Shown here piece after piece: positions 27,200 to 35,664 of a DNA stretch of 64,000 nt (positions are counted from its first letter, which is position 1; each line of letters starts with the position of its first letter). Source of the DNA: Cupriavidus taiwanensis. Lineage in GTDB: Bacteria; Pseudomonadota; Gammaproteobacteria; Burkholderiales; Burkholderiaceae. The stretch lies in contig NZ_LT977072.1 of NCBI RefSeq assembly GCF_900250075.1, positions 235,164 to 299,163 on the forward strand. Direction: 5' to 3'. The translations under genes and the position numbers were made by a program. The notes under the pieces are model-generated. The model searched no databases. It was not told the origin of the DNA and saw only the letters and a list, made by a program, of their open reading frames with translations.

Positions 27200-28225
27200 C
27201 TACTGGCCGCGGATGTGGGCGCCAATGGGGCCGCCCTGCGCCACGATGAACGCTGGGGTACTGGCGATCGATGCATCGCGCTCCACGGCGTCACGGACCA
27301 GCAGCACGGCAAATTCACCGAGCCCGGCTTCGTGCAGCCGATTCGCGTAAACCATCACGCGATCGAAATTGTTGGCATTGGCCAGGCGCGCCAGCGCCGT
27401 GACAATGCCATATTGCACAGCCACGTCCGTCGGAATCGGCGCCGTTGACGGCGCAGCGAGGACGCCGTCTGGCGAAGGCATCTGGCGAAAGAGACGCTTG
27501 AACGCCACAAACTCTGTCGCAGCGCCCTGCCCCACCGCGCCGGCGAAGGTGACGTGCTCCAGTTCGGCGGGCACCACCTGCGACAGCTTGCCCACCATTC
27601 CCCAGGACCGCGGGCTCGGCAGGTTCTCAATCTCGCGGGTGCGATTCGCCGACAGCAGCAAGTCCGGCCGGAAGCGCAGGAATGCAATCAGCTCCGGCGG
27701 CTGGCCCGTCGCAACGGCCCAGCGCGTCCAGTCCTCGATCGACGTGGTCAGCTCCACGATGGTCGCGAAGCGGGACTTCAGCGGATCGAGAATGTTGGAG
27801 ACGCCCGCGTTGTCGATGCGGCGATTGGTCGCGGCAACGAAGGTGACATGTGGCGGCAGCACGTGCTCACCGATTTTCCGGGCGAGCAGCAGCTGCATCT
27901 TGGCGGCCTGGACCGCGGGTGTGGCCTGGCCCAGGTCGTCGATGAACCAGACCAATGGGCGGCGAGCGCTGAGCGCGCGTTCGAGATCGCCGAAAGGCAG
28001 AAAGCGTGCATGCGCACCGTCGGCCGACGGAAAGGGCAAGCCTTTCGAATCGGTCGGGTCTTCGACCACCGGGTGCGAAATCAGGAGGTCGGATCCGGCG
28101 TCCGAAGCAGCCCGGGCGACGATGTCGCTCTTGCCGATGCCGGGCGCTCCCGCCACAAGGACCGGCAGCATGGCCGGGATGCAGGCGGCGAGCAGTTTTT
28201 GCAGTTGGGAGGGGTTTAGTTCCAT
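27200..28225 (-). CDS. MoxR-family AAA+ ATPase
   Basis: A 341-residue AAA+ protein starting at ATG 28225 (MELNPSQLQKLLAAC). Walker A GAPGIGKSD (about residues 24-32), Walker B VWFIDDLGQA, sensor-1-like VAATNRRID. The fold matches the MoxR/CobS-like group. First gene of the three-gene operon with DUF3150 and DUF2201, headed by leader copy 4. It would use ATP to remodel a target together with the VWA protein. Confidence 0.88.
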   Translation of the reverse strand: MELNPSQLQKLLAACIPAMLPVLVAGAPGIGKSDIVARAASDAGSDLLISHPVVEDPTDSKGLPFPSADGAHARFLPFGDLERALSARRPLVWFIDDLGQATPAVQAAKMQLLLARKIGEHVLPPHVTFVAATNRRIDNAGVSNILDPLKSRFATIVELTTSIEDWTRWAVATGQPPELIAFLRFRPDLLLSANRTREIENLPSPRSWGMVGKLSQVVPAELEHVTFAGAVGQGAATEFVAFKRLFRQMPSPDGVLAAPSTAPIPTDVAVQYGIVTALARLANANNFDRVMVYANRLHEAGLGEFAVLLVRDAVERDASIASTPAFIVAQGGPIGAHIRGQ

Positions 28226-28257
28226 GGGATTCCTCAGGGGAAGTCCCACAGGCCGTC

Positions 28258-28354
28258 CCCACAGGGAGCGGTCCCTGTGGGAAGGTTCAAGAGATGGCCT
28301 GCTTGCCGGCGTTGGGGTCGATGCGTCAACGACGCTGGTAAAACTGTGTTTGGA
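28258..28354 (-). promoter_or_regulatory. Structured leader, copy 4
   Basis: Minus strand: P1 GCGTC-GTT-GACGC with ATCGACC (28316-28337), an imperfect P2 (28298-28311) and P3 with CCCACAGGG arms (28258-28281), ending 33 bp before the MoxR start. The predicted -10 position is poor (TCCAAA). Confidence 0.75.
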
Positions 28355-28492
28355 CTGATCCGTACCAGTGCAAACACCGCTTTGATGACGAAAGGCTAAC
28401 GCTTCCGGCCTCTGCCGGTAACGACGAAAGCTCAGGCAAACAGTACGTGATTCAAGGAAGCTTCCCCGGCCCGGAAGGGCCAGGGAAGTGCA

Positions 28493-30064
28493 TCAAGCCG
28501 CGATGGCAGCGGGAACGGCTGCTTGCGCGAGCCGGGCCCGTGCATAGGAAAGGGTCCCATCCTTGGCGCGCAGCGGTCGCGACATGCCGCGTCGCGGATT
28601 GCAGATGCGATAGGCGCGCGCGCGGCCGCGTGGCATGTCGATGATTTCCGAGAAGCCCTCGGCAATACAGAAATCGACGTACTCGCGACCGTTCAGCACC
28701 TTGCCGCCTTCCAGGCGCCAATTGGAAGCCTCCGCGCGCTTGCGGGCGTCCTCGAACTCGCGCGCGGCCGCACGGTCGGCTTTCGCTGCTGCCGCCTCGG
28801 TCTCCCAACGCTCCTGCTCCGCTGGCGAGAACCCACACAGCTCAAAAATCCGCCGGCGGCGCAGCGCCGCGGTGCACTGCAGGAGATCGACACCGGTCAC
28901 TTCACGCAAGGCGCGCTTGCTATCGGTGTTCCAGTCCTTGGGGCTATCGAAGACCTCCAGCACCGCGGCAACGTCACGCTGCAGGACCGCCAGCGCAACC
29001 ATGTTGGCCCAGTCGTAGCCAGCGCAGGTGCGATCGGCAACGGCGCGCCGCGCGAGATCATCGAAGTGCCGCTGGCTGATTTCCAGGGCTTCGCGCTGGG
29101 CCTTGGCGCGCTCCATCGTGGCGTCGAATCGCCGCTGTGTGGTGAGCGCGTGGATGCGTTGCGCCAGCGGCGACACCGGTGTCGCGGCCGGCCCTTTCGG
29201 CCCTTTCGCAGCGTCAAGAGCCACAGCCGTACGCGGCTGCAGCATGCCAGCTGAGAACAAGGCGTCGTCGACCTGCACGACCCCACAGCCCACTGGCAGC
29301 CTTCGCACGATGGCGAGCAGCTTCCCCGCGTTGTCCGCTGTGATCTTCAGCCCATCGTGCCGCATGACGTGGCAGAGGCCCTGCAACTGCGCAGGCGATA
29401 GCGCGCCACGCAGTGCCGGCACCTCGATCAGCGGCCGCAACCAGGTCAGGTCGTGCTTGCCGATCTCAGGATCGTCGCGGTAGGCGCTCAGTACGCATTC
29501 GCGCACCTTCTCGCCGCGCAGCAAGACATAGGCAACATGCAGCTCGTGGCGCGCGTTTGGGCTCGCGCCTGGTGCGTATGCGGGGCCCTGCCGACCGTAG
29601 CCGAAGCGGCGACGGAACTCATTGTCGACGAAGGCCGCGATGTCAAAAGGCCCCTCGGCTTCAAACAAATCCCGGGTGTGAAGCAGCGGCCCGGTTTCGG
29701 CGGCAGCCAGATCGATCGCCTCTTCAGGGAAGAACGCCAGGCGGCCCGCGGCAACGACCGCGCCCCAAGAGGCGCGGCTCATCTCATGCGGGCGCAGGAC
29801 CTTGCCGTCCACCCGGACAATGTACCGCTCAACCTCATCGAGGATCTGGACCAGGATTGAACGAGCCGTACCGCGCGGGCACACTGCCATCCGGCCCGAC
29901 TTCAGTTGATGCACGGCGATATCACCGCGCTCGACATGGCGCACGGTGACGTCTGCCGGCCGCGGTGCGGCCATGCCTCGTCGGTCCTGGTTGAGGTATT
30001 CCAGCACGCCGGCGAGCGTCGTGCGCATTTCGGATCGGGCCGATCCTATGGAAATTACGTACAT
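28493..30064 (-). CDS. Large hypothetical protein, 523 residues
   Basis: Starts at ATG 30064 (MYVISIGSARSEMRTTLAGV), preceded by GGAG. The N-terminal 100 residues look beta-rich; later parts are helical with a basic region (RRRRIFELCGF) and an Arg/Ala-rich coiled segment (about residues 430-470). No motif recognised. It has a P3-like hairpin (CCCTCTCGGGG arms, 30090-30114) between it and the DUF4313 gene. Likely a plasmid-backbone protein of unknown role. Confidence 0.65.
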   Translation of the reverse strand: MYVISIGSARSEMRTTLAGVLEYLNQDRRGMAAPRPADVTVRHVERGDIAVHQLKSGRMAVCPRGTARSILVQILDEVERYIVRVDGKVLRPHEMSRASWGAVVAAGRLAFFPEEAIDLAAAETGPLLHTRDLFEAEGPFDIAAFVDNEFRRRFGYGRQGPAYAPGASPNARHELHVAYVLLRGEKVRECVLSAYRDDPEIGKHDLTWLRPLIEVPALRGALSPAQLQGLCHVMRHDGLKITADNAGKLLAIVRRLPVGCGVVQVDDALFSAGMLQPRTAVALDAAKGPKGPAATPVSPLAQRIHALTTQRRFDATMERAKAQREALEISQRHFDDLARRAVADRTCAGYDWANMVALAVLQRDVAAVLEVFDSPKDWNTDSKRALREVTGVDLLQCTAALRRRRIFELCGFSPAEQERWETEAAAAKADRAAAREFEDARKRAEASNWRLEGGKVLNGREYVDFCIAEGFSEIIDMPRGRARAYRICNPRRGMSRPLRAKDGTLSYARARLAQAAVPAAIAA

Positions 30065-30132
30065 GATGTGCTCCGGAGACGGAACACGCCCTCTCGGGGC
30101 GTGCCCCGAGAGGGTTGGAAAATGCCGTGGTG

Positions 30133-30522
30133 CTACACCAGGGCGGCAATGCGATGCGCAGGCGTGCGACAGGCGACCACCCGAGCCGCGGCGAACTGCG
30201 ACAGCAGTTCGGGACAATCGATGCGCCAGATTGCGCCGCCTTGAATGGGCCCAGGCGACACGCGGCCCGCGTCCGTGAACTTGCCGCTGGCCAGCAGCGC
30301 CGCTTTGAGATCCGCCGGAAGGTTCCAGTCGGCGGCCACGCAGAATTCACCGTCGAGCAATGGCGTGCCCGGCAAGTTGACGCTGAGCGAGGCATACGGC
30401 ATGCCGTCGTCTGCGCAGATCAGCTGGATGGCCGGGCGCAGGTTGGCGTCGTAGAGACCGACGCGCAGCTGCACGCCGGCGGGATAGCTGGCCACGCCAG
30501 CGCCAAAAACAATTGCGTCCAT
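30133..30522 (-). CDS. DUF4313-like protein
   Basis: A 129-residue protein starting at ATG 30522. The stretch NLRPAIQLICADDGMPYASLSVNLPG matches the DUF4313 pattern of a hydrophobic strand, then D-G-x-P-Y and a VNL motif. These small proteins are common on conjugative plasmids, and their role is unknown. A P3-like hairpin (30550-30577) precedes the start. Confidence 0.65.
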   Translation of the reverse strand: MDAIVFGAGVASYPAGVQLRVGLYDANLRPAIQLICADDGMPYASLSVNLPGTPLLDGEFCVAADWNLPADLKAALLASGKFTDAGRVSPGPIQGGAIWRIDCPELLSQFAAARVVACRTPAHRIAALV

Positions 30523-30590
30523 CGAGGGGTTTCCCGAGATTAGGGAGCCGCCCCGACGGGACGACGCCCGTGTGGGGTGAGAAAGAAAAA

Positions 30591-30610
30591 GCGCTTCCAG
30601 AGGGAAGCGC
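30591..30610 (-). terminator. Intrinsic terminator after 30664-30777
   Basis: Minus-strand stem GCGCTTCC with its complement and a 4-nt loop, then TTTTTCTTTC. Genes at 30522 and 30064 lie beyond it without an evident promoter of their own, so some read-through is likely. Confidence 0.78.
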
Positions 30611-30663
30611 TTGGGGACTTGCTGATCGCCGACGCATGCGCGCCAGCGTCACGGCGAGTTGGC

Positions 30664-30777
30664 CTAGTCGTTGCGGTCAAGATGCTCGCGCATGCGCTCG
30701 CGATCCGCGTTGCGCAATACCCAGAGCCCAAAGCCGGCGATGCACAGAGTGAGGCCGAGAACAAATGGACCAAACAT
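30664..30777 (-). CDS. 37-residue single-helix membrane protein
   Basis: The start ATG overlaps the stop of the upstream gene (TGATG), with AAGGAGATAAG before it. The product begins MFGPFVLGLTLCIAGFG, is one transmembrane helix, and ends in a charged tail (RERMREHLDRND). Translational coupling and a strong ribosome site support a real gene. Perhaps an accessory subunit of the membrane protein encoded just upstream. Confidence 0.55.
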   Translation of the reverse strand: MFGPFVLGLTLCIAGFGLWVLRNADRERMREHLDRND

Positions 30778-31244
30778 CACTTATCTCCTTTTGCGAGAAC
30801 AGCGCCTATGGCAAATAGTACCGCAGCGCCGGCCAGCAAGCATGCTGCGTTGATAGCGGTCGCTACCGTCCAGGCTTGAATTCCGGCCGCATAACCCACG
30901 AAGCCGACAGCGCAGGCTGCCGAAAGCGTGTGGTAGTAGCGGCCATAGGCCTGCATCTGGTCTTTGCTCGGTTTGCGAAACGCGTCAATCAGCCGGGTCA
31001 GCCAGGCGTCGCTCGTGGCGTGCCTGACATCCAGCTTATAGCGCGCATCTTCGAGTAGAAGCAGCGGGATTGCATATCCCCCCTGATGAGCGACGATGGC
31101 ATAGCCTTCACCCGCTTCCAGCGCTGCGCGCACGCGCAGCAGCATGCGCTTGGGTAATTCAACAACATCGTTGGCGTGCAACGATGCAAAGCCCGTCGTT
31201 TCCTCGCCTGACGTTGCTGTGAACGTGACTTTGATGAGCCTCAT
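30777..31244 (-). CDS. Membrane protein with cytoplasmic N-domain and two C-terminal helices
   Basis: A 155-residue protein from ATG 31244 (MRLIKVTFTATSGEETTGFA). About 105 residues of soluble domain precede two helices (YHTLSAACAVGFVGYAAGIQ and the Ala-rich NAACLLAGAAVLFAIGAVLA). It follows the gene ending at 31255 by 10 bp and overlaps the 37-residue gene. No family known. Confidence 0.6.
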   Translation of the reverse strand: MRLIKVTFTATSGEETTGFASLHANDVVELPKRMLLRVRAALEAGEGYAIVAHQGGYAIPLLLLEDARYKLDVRHATSDAWLTRLIDAFRKPSKDQMQAYGRYYHTLSAACAVGFVGYAAGIQAWTVATAINAACLLAGAAVLFAIGAVLAKGDK

Positions 31245-31254
31245 GCCGTGGCCC

Positions 31255-31632
31255 TCAACCGCGCCGCCCGGCCACCACGCGAAGCGTGGAAACCAGTTCG
31301 GCATAGCCACGTTGCGTAGCCAGCGACTCCACGCTGACTGTATTGTCGCGGCCACCGGCCATGTCATTGCGACCGCGGCACGTCCGATAGGACATGCGAA
31401 TGCCCTCGGCGCCAGGCGGATGCTGAATTTCTACCAGCAACGAGTCGGTCTGCAACGCAAACACGTTGACGTCGCGCCGGCGCTGGCGATGCTCGCGGAT
31501 CGTGTAATCGCGCGGGCGCAAAGCCATGTCGCCAGCAAATCGACGCAGCACGCGGCATGCGTCACGGCGCAGGTCCTGGCATGCCGCCGGATTGTCTGGA
31601 AAAGGTGCGAAGAAGGACTTGGGAAGTTTCAT
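31255..31632 (-). CDS. Hypothetical protein, 125 residues
   Basis: Starts at ATG 31632 (MKLPKSFFAPFPDNPAACQD) with AGAGGAT upstream. Arg-rich soluble protein, no domain recognised. First gene of the operon headed by leader copy 5. Confidence 0.55.
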   Translation of the reverse strand: MKLPKSFFAPFPDNPAACQDLRRDACRVLRRFAGDMALRPRDYTIREHRQRRRDVNVFALQTDSLLVEIQHPPGAEGIRMSYRTCRGRNDMAGGRDNTVSVESLATQRGYAELVSTLRVVAGRRG

Positions 31633-31665
31633 GGATATCCTCTGAATAGCTGGGGACATCCCTTC

Positions 31666-31738
31666 CCTGCCGGGACGAGTGTCCCGCAAGGGTTGGCCCG
31701 GCGATGCCGGACATTGGGTCGATGCGTCTATGACGCGG
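31666..31738 (-). promoter_or_regulatory. Structured leader, copy 5
   Basis: P1 GCGTC-ATA-GACGC with ATCGACC (31717-31738), P2 with CCGGC/GCCGG arms (31701-31713) and P3 (31666-31691). No -10 box at the usual place, so this copy may lie within a longer transcript. Confidence 0.72.
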
Positions 31739-31809
31739 GTAAAAGCGGCTTGCCGAACCCCGAAGGGTTGGGCAAGCCCTCTCGGGCTTGCGAATGGGAT
31801 GAGCTGGAC

Positions 31810-32214
31810 TCAGGCGACATCGAACATCTTGCTGATCGCACGAACGCTGTCCCAAGCTTGACGCTCGGTCAACGACTTGCCGACCAACAGCTTCTGCGCG
31901 GTGGTGGACACGCCCGCTGCATCACCCTGAAGGCCGATGCGATCGACGTGGATGGCCCAGCCTTCGGACCAGCCGCGATGCACGGAGATGGCGATGCGTT
32001 CACGAGCGCCAAACTGGGGCCACTGGCGTGACGACTTCGGGCCGTACAGCGCCTCGTTGTCGTCATCCATAAAGTTGCTCGCGTTGAGCCATTCCGGATC
32101 GAGTCCGGCGCTGCGCAACTGACGACGGATGTCGTCGGCGACTTCAAAAATGTATCTCCCCTTCGTTTCGATGGGGGCGATGGAGATGGGGGTTGCTTCT
32201 GCGACGTCGAACAT
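31810..32214 (-). CDS. Hypothetical protein with MFDVA at both ends
   Basis: A 134-residue protein from ATG 32214 (MFDVAEATPISIAPIETKG). Contains a segment RIAISVHRGWSEGWAIHVDRIG. The peptide MFDVA occurs at the very start and again at the C-terminus (KMFDVA). No domain known. A P3-like hairpin (CCCCCGCGCGGG, 32231-32256) lies just before the start. Probably co-transcribed with the upstream lipoprotein gene. Confidence 0.55.
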   Translation of the reverse strand: MFDVAEATPISIAPIETKGRYIFEVADDIRRQLRSAGLDPEWLNASNFMDDDNEALYGPKSSRQWPQFGARERIAISVHRGWSEGWAIHVDRIGLQGDAAGVSTTAQKLLVGKSLTERQAWDSVRAISKMFDVA

Positions 32215-32301
32215 GTGAATTGCTCCTGTTCGCGACAGAGCCCCCACGCGGGAGGCCCGCGCGGGGGAAAGAGAAGGGATGGGGCTCCGACTGGAGCCAG
32301 G

Positions 32302-32775
32302 TCAGCGAGTGAGGCGGGAACCGCCAGCACCCGAGACGAGGTACAGCCGCTCGCCAGTGACGAACTGCTGATCCGCGTCTTGCGTGACAACAATCTGGCG
32401 GCCGCTGTCCGTACGGACAATGACCTCCACGCCGCTGCGACGGCTCAGGTGATTGGCGGCCGTCTGAGCGATGACCGCAGAAACGGTGCCCGAGAGCGCG
32501 CCGGCTAGGTAACGGCCATTGCCGTTGCCGATGACGCGCGCACCCAGTACCGCGCCAACAACAGCACCCAGAACACCCGGCACGCCGGTGTTCGCAGACA
32601 TCAAGCCGTCGGTATCAGCAATCGTTACTGGGCGGACCCGGACGACTGTGACAGCTTCAGCGGTACCTGGCCTCAGCGCTTCGGAACCCCGATAGGTATT
32701 CGGCGAAGTCGGCTGGGCGGCGCAGCCAGCAAAGACGGCGCAGCAAAGGAAAAGCAGGAAGAAACGCTTGATCAT
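32302..32775 (-). CDS. SlyB/glycine-zipper outer-membrane lipoprotein
   Basis: A 157-residue lipoprotein. Signal peptide MIKRFFLLFLCCAVFAGC with lipobox Cys18. The central part GVPGVLGAVVGAVLGARVIGNGNGRYLAGALSG is a glycine-zipper double helix as in SlyB/Pcp-type lipoproteins, and the C-terminal beta region (EVIVRTDSGRQIVVTQ) is family-typical. Likely anchored in the outer membrane, where such proteins stabilise the envelope. Headed by leader copy 6. Confidence 0.85.
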   Translation of the reverse strand: MIKRFFLLFLCCAVFAGCAAQPTSPNTYRGSEALRPGTAEAVTVVRVRPVTIADTDGLMSANTGVPGVLGAVVGAVLGARVIGNGNGRYLAGALSGTVSAVIAQTAANHLSRRSGVEVIVRTDSGRQIVVTQDADQQFVTGERLYLVSGAGGSRLTR

Positions 32776-32805
32776 GTTGGCCTCAATGAAGAACGGGCCA
32801 ACATG

Positions 32806-32923
32806 CCCACGGGCATGAGGCCCGTAGGGGGAAGGGAGATGTCCGGCTATACAACCGGAAGGGTCGATGCGTCTGAGACGCGGTAGGTGCAGCAATGTTA
32901 GCAGGGTCAGCCGCGATTGTGGA
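32806..32923 (-). promoter_or_regulatory. Structured leader, copy 6, with -10 box
   Basis: Minus strand: -10 TAACAT (32895-32900) with a poor -35, P1 GCGTC-TCA-GACGC with ATCGACC (32862-32883), P2 with TCCGG/CCGGA arms (32842-32859) and P3 (CCCTACGGGC arms, 32806-32829), 31 bp before the lipoprotein start. Confidence 0.8.
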
Positions 32924-33299
32924 GAGGGCTGATGGGGTAGCCACCTGCTACCACCGTGGCGCGGGCCGGTGCATCCACGAGTTGCCAGCACCAGCTTTCG
33001 CCAAGCGAATAGAGCTGCAAATGTTCGCCGTCCACGATTTGCGGTCCCGCATGGAACCATTCTGCCTCGCCGTTCTCGTCGAACAGGAAGGCATGGCGCG
33101 CCTCAACGTACACGAGGCCTGGCATCACTCCACAGAGACTGATCACGTCCTGGCGGGTAAACAGCGGGACGGCAAAGCCGTTCCACATTGAGCCGTTCCA
33201 GTACGCCCACACGAAGGCATTGTCTGGCAGCCAGCTGCCCGTCACGCGAACGCGGCGCCATGCACGGCTCGTACCGCTTTGATTGGGGGAGTCGTTCAT
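32907..33299 (-). CDS. Hypothetical protein, 130 residues
   Basis: Starts at ATG 33299 (MNDSPNQSGTSRAWRRVRVT). Trp-rich (WLPDNAFVWAYWNGSMWNGFA), soluble, no domain recognised. A single-gene unit between leader copies 7 and 6. Confidence 0.55.
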   Translation of the reverse strand: MNDSPNQSGTSRAWRRVRVTGSWLPDNAFVWAYWNGSMWNGFAVPLFTRQDVISLCGVMPGLVYVEARHAFLFDENGEAEWFHAGPQIVDGEHLQLYSLGESWCWQLVDAPARATVVAGGYPISPLHNRG

Positions 33300-33328
33300 G
33301 ATGTGCTCCGAAGAAGGAAAGGAGCACA

Positions 33329-33445
33329 CCGCCAGGGCAGGTGCCCCAACGGGTTGAAAATTCAAAGTGGCGAAGTGCCACGAGGTCGATGCGTCCTGGA
33401 CGCGAGGTGTGACGCGATCCTAGCAGCGCGGGACGAGCTCATCAA
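33329..33445 (-). promoter_or_regulatory. Structured leader, copy 7, with promoter
   Basis: Minus strand: -35 TTGATG (33440-33445), 17 bp, -10 TAGGAT (33417-33422), P1 GCGTC-CAG-GACGC with ATCGACC (33384-33405), P2 with GTGGC/GCCAC arms (33367-33381) and P3 (33329-33352). The clearest promoter of the set. Confidence 0.85.
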
Positions 33446-33468
33446 GTCGGCTGCCACAAAAGAAAAAA

Positions 33469-33493
33469 GCCATCCCCAAACGTCGGGGATGGC
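33469..33493 (-). terminator. Intrinsic terminator of the PRTRC operon
   Basis: Minus-strand stem GCCATCCCC with its complement, followed by TTTTTTCTTTT. It lies directly after the ThiF stop and directly before the promoter of leader copy 7. Confidence 0.9.
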
Positions 33494-33497
33494 GGGC

Positions 33498-34295
33498 TCA
33501 GTCGGCTTGGCGAGGCGCGCGCGTCGCGCGCTTCGGCTCAGGTAGGTGATACCCGAATCTCGCCCAAGCCTGGGGGTCGATCGGCAGCGGGTTGGTGCGA
33601 CCGGCTGCCAGATTCACAAACGCGCCGCAGTACTGCAGGGTGCCCGTGCGGAACAGCGTCCACAGCAAATTGTACGCCTGCACCGCGATCGCCTGGTTGA
33701 TCACCAGCGATTGCCTGCTGAGCGCATCGGCCATCGAACAGGACGGCGCGGTGTCCTTCTTGTCCCCTTTCGGGTCCAGCAGTTCAGGGAACAAGTCGCC
33801 CACATGGGGCAGCCGTTCCGCCGCCTTGCCGCGGACCTGCCCAAGAATGATCTGGCCGCTGTCCGACTCGTTGCCGCAGTCGAGGTAATAGCCGCCACCG
33901 CCACGCGTCATCGCGCCCAGGATCGCCTTGCGCGCGCGACGCGTATCGACGCAGCCGATCACCATGTCACAGCGAAAGCGGTCGCGACTGTCAACGCGAC
34001 TGACCCGCGCTTCCCAGCGCGTGCCCATTAGGTTGTTCAGGCGATTCACCAGCAAAGTTGCCTTCGGCTGGCCAACATCGACCGGATAGAATCCCTGTCG
34101 GCCAACATTGGTCTCGCTGACGAGGTCATCATCGTAGACGGTGCAGGCGATACCGCCGGGGTGGCCCAATTCCAGCATCGCGTGGTGCAAACGTGCCAGA
34201 TTGGGAAGCAGCGCACTACCCGTACCGCCGGCACCGACCACGATGACGTTCCAGGCGCGCCTGGTCATGGCCGTAGGAATGCGATGCTCAATCAT
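33498..34295 (-). CDS. PRTRC system ThiF family protein (E1-like)
   Basis: A 265-residue adenylating-enzyme-fold protein. The nucleotide loop is GAGGTGS (residues 21-27), the acidic end of the next strand is DDD (55-57), followed by NVGRQGF, whose Arg is the usual adenylation residue; Cys186 (APSCSMADA) sits where E1/ThiF enzymes have their catalytic Cys. The start overlaps the stop of protein A by 4 bp. In PRTRC (ParB-Related, ThiF-Related Cassette) loci it is the last gene, as here. By family knowledge it may activate a ubiquitin-like protein (protein C is the candidate). The biochemistry is unproven. Confidence 0.92.
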   Translation of the reverse strand: MIEHRIPTAMTRRAWNVIVVGAGGTGSALLPNLARLHHAMLELGHPGGIACTVYDDDLVSETNVGRQGFYPVDVGQPKATLLVNRLNNLMGTRWEARVSRVDSRDRFRCDMVIGCVDTRRARKAILGAMTRGGGGYYLDCGNESDSGQIILGQVRGKAAERLPHVGDLFPELLDPKGDKKDTAPSCSMADALSRQSLVINQAIAVQAYNLLWTLFRTGTLQYCGAFVNLAAGRTNPLPIDPQAWARFGYHLPEPKRATRAPRQAD

Positions 34296-34936
34296 GCCAT
34301 CGCCTCCTCACAGGCGGCATACCACTCCGCCGGCACCTTTTCCACCTTCTCGAAAATGCCCTTGGCACACAGCCGCAGCGCCATGGAAGGCACCGCGGAT
34401 GCGCAATTGCCAATCACGAACGCGAACTTCACGTCGTGCCGGTCGTCACCATCGTCGGTGGCGGAGAAAAACGCCGGTGAACGGCCATGAGAATGGCAAT
34501 CGACCACCAGCACATCGTCTGTGCCGAGCTCGGGCCGCTGATACTTCAGGTGGCCAGCGCTGTGCTCGAGGATGCCAACCGGGACGAGACGGAACGCCGC
34601 GGTCGTGGCGTTCCAAACGATCCAGGCACCCGTTTCCTTCGGATGGGCCTCGCGCGCCATGGCGGCGAACTCTCCGATCAGCTTCGCCGGGATGCGGCCG
34701 CAGACCAGGTCCGTTTCCTCCCGGGCGTCGCCGTACGGTACAGCGGTGCGATGCTGAAACTGCCCGAGGCAGCGCACCAGCCGGATCCAGGGGCGTGAAA
34801 CTTCGAGAAATACACCGTTCGCGGCAATGAGAAGCCGCTCGCCGGCCCGGGACATGGGTTCGAGCTTGGAGAAGCGCGGCACCATGACCGACGGGAACGA
34901 CTGTTGCAGGGTGACATCAGCAGGATGCATGATCAT
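34292..34936 (-). CDS. PRTRC system protein A (JAB/MPN metalloprotease-like)
   Basis: A 214-residue protein with a complete JAMM motif: Glu101 (KETGAW), His148 and His150 (CHSHG), Ser158 and Asp161. This predicts a zinc peptidase that would cleave a ubiquitin-like tail or isopeptide bond. The start overlaps the stop of protein B (ATGA). The neighbours are the E2-like protein B and E1-like ThiF. Function is inferred from fold and context. Confidence 0.9.
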   Translation of the reverse strand: MIMHPADVTLQQSFPSVMVPRFSKLEPMSRAGERLLIAANGVFLEVSRPWIRLVRCLGQFQHRTAVPYGDAREETDLVCGRIPAKLIGEFAAMAREAHPKETGAWIVWNATTAAFRLVPVGILEHSAGHLKYQRPELGTDDVLVVDCHSHGRSPAFFSATDDGDDRHDVKFAFVIGNCASAVPSMALRLCAKGIFEKVEKVPAEWYAACEEAMA

Positions 34937-35655
34937 TTATCCAGTTTGCCGGCGATCAGATCGGCCAGCGTGCGTTTCATGGGGATGAGGACTTGCTTCG
35001 GGTAGTCGGTGAACCGGCCGTCGAGCATGTCCTTCCAAAAGGCATAGGGACCGCGCTCGAAGTTGACGCGCGGATTCCCATGGTTGGGATGGGTGAAGGC
35101 CGAATCGAAGAACCCCGATTCCCAGCCGGCAATCGAGACGACGTCGATCTGCTTGGGCACATGTGCGCTGCCAATGCAGATCTTCCCGTTGTCCCAGGTG
35201 TTGAAGTACGGCGGCTCGTGCAGCAGCGCGGCCGGTATCGGCCGGTCCTCGCCAGACAGCGCGAACACGCGGAATCCCGCGTGCGAGGCTTGGAAGACCA
35301 AGCCCGGATGCGGCACCACTGCGCTGCGTTCTCCAAATTCGTTGCACTGGAAGAACACGCGGCGTTGGCATGGCGGGCACCACCACGTCACCGCGGTCGG
35401 ACTGATTGACAGGACATTCGGCGTGAGGAACTCGCCTTTTGGCAGCGATGCTTCTGCAACCTGGCGCACGGCCTGAATCAGCGCCTGTCGATTGAGCGGC
35501 GTGCCGGCCCCGATGACGGGACGGCCAGTGCTTGCGTCAGGTTCGATCCGATGCGCGGTGGCATACGAGAACTCGGCGACAGAGCGGCCGTACAGCAAAA
35601 TGGCGCCTTGCAGCGCCACGTCATGCGACCGCGTGGCGGTCAGGATCTCGGCCAT
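34933..35655 (-). CDS. PRTRC system protein B (E2-like)
   Basis: A 240-residue protein. The segment HEPPYFNTWDNGKICIG (residues 146-162) closely resembles the active site of ubiquitin-conjugating E2 enzymes, where a Pro/Asn-rich loop precedes GxICL; Cys160 is the predicted catalytic residue. A WWCPPC motif (91-96) could bind a metal. It sits between protein F (9 bp upstream) and protein A (4-bp overlap). PRTRC B proteins have been proposed to be E2-like from structure-based comparisons. Confidence 0.9.
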   Translation of the reverse strand: MAEILTATRSHDVALQGAILLYGRSVAEFSYATAHRIEPDASTGRPVIGAGTPLNRQALIQAVRQVAEASLPKGEFLTPNVLSISPTAVTWWCPPCQRRVFFQCNEFGERSAVVPHPGLVFQASHAGFRVFALSGEDRPIPAALLHEPPYFNTWDNGKICIGSAHVPKQIDVVSIAGWESGFFDSAFTHPNHGNPRVNFERGPYAFWKDMLDGRFTDYPKQVLIPMKRTLADLIAGKLDK

Positions 35656-35664
35656 GAGGCTCTC

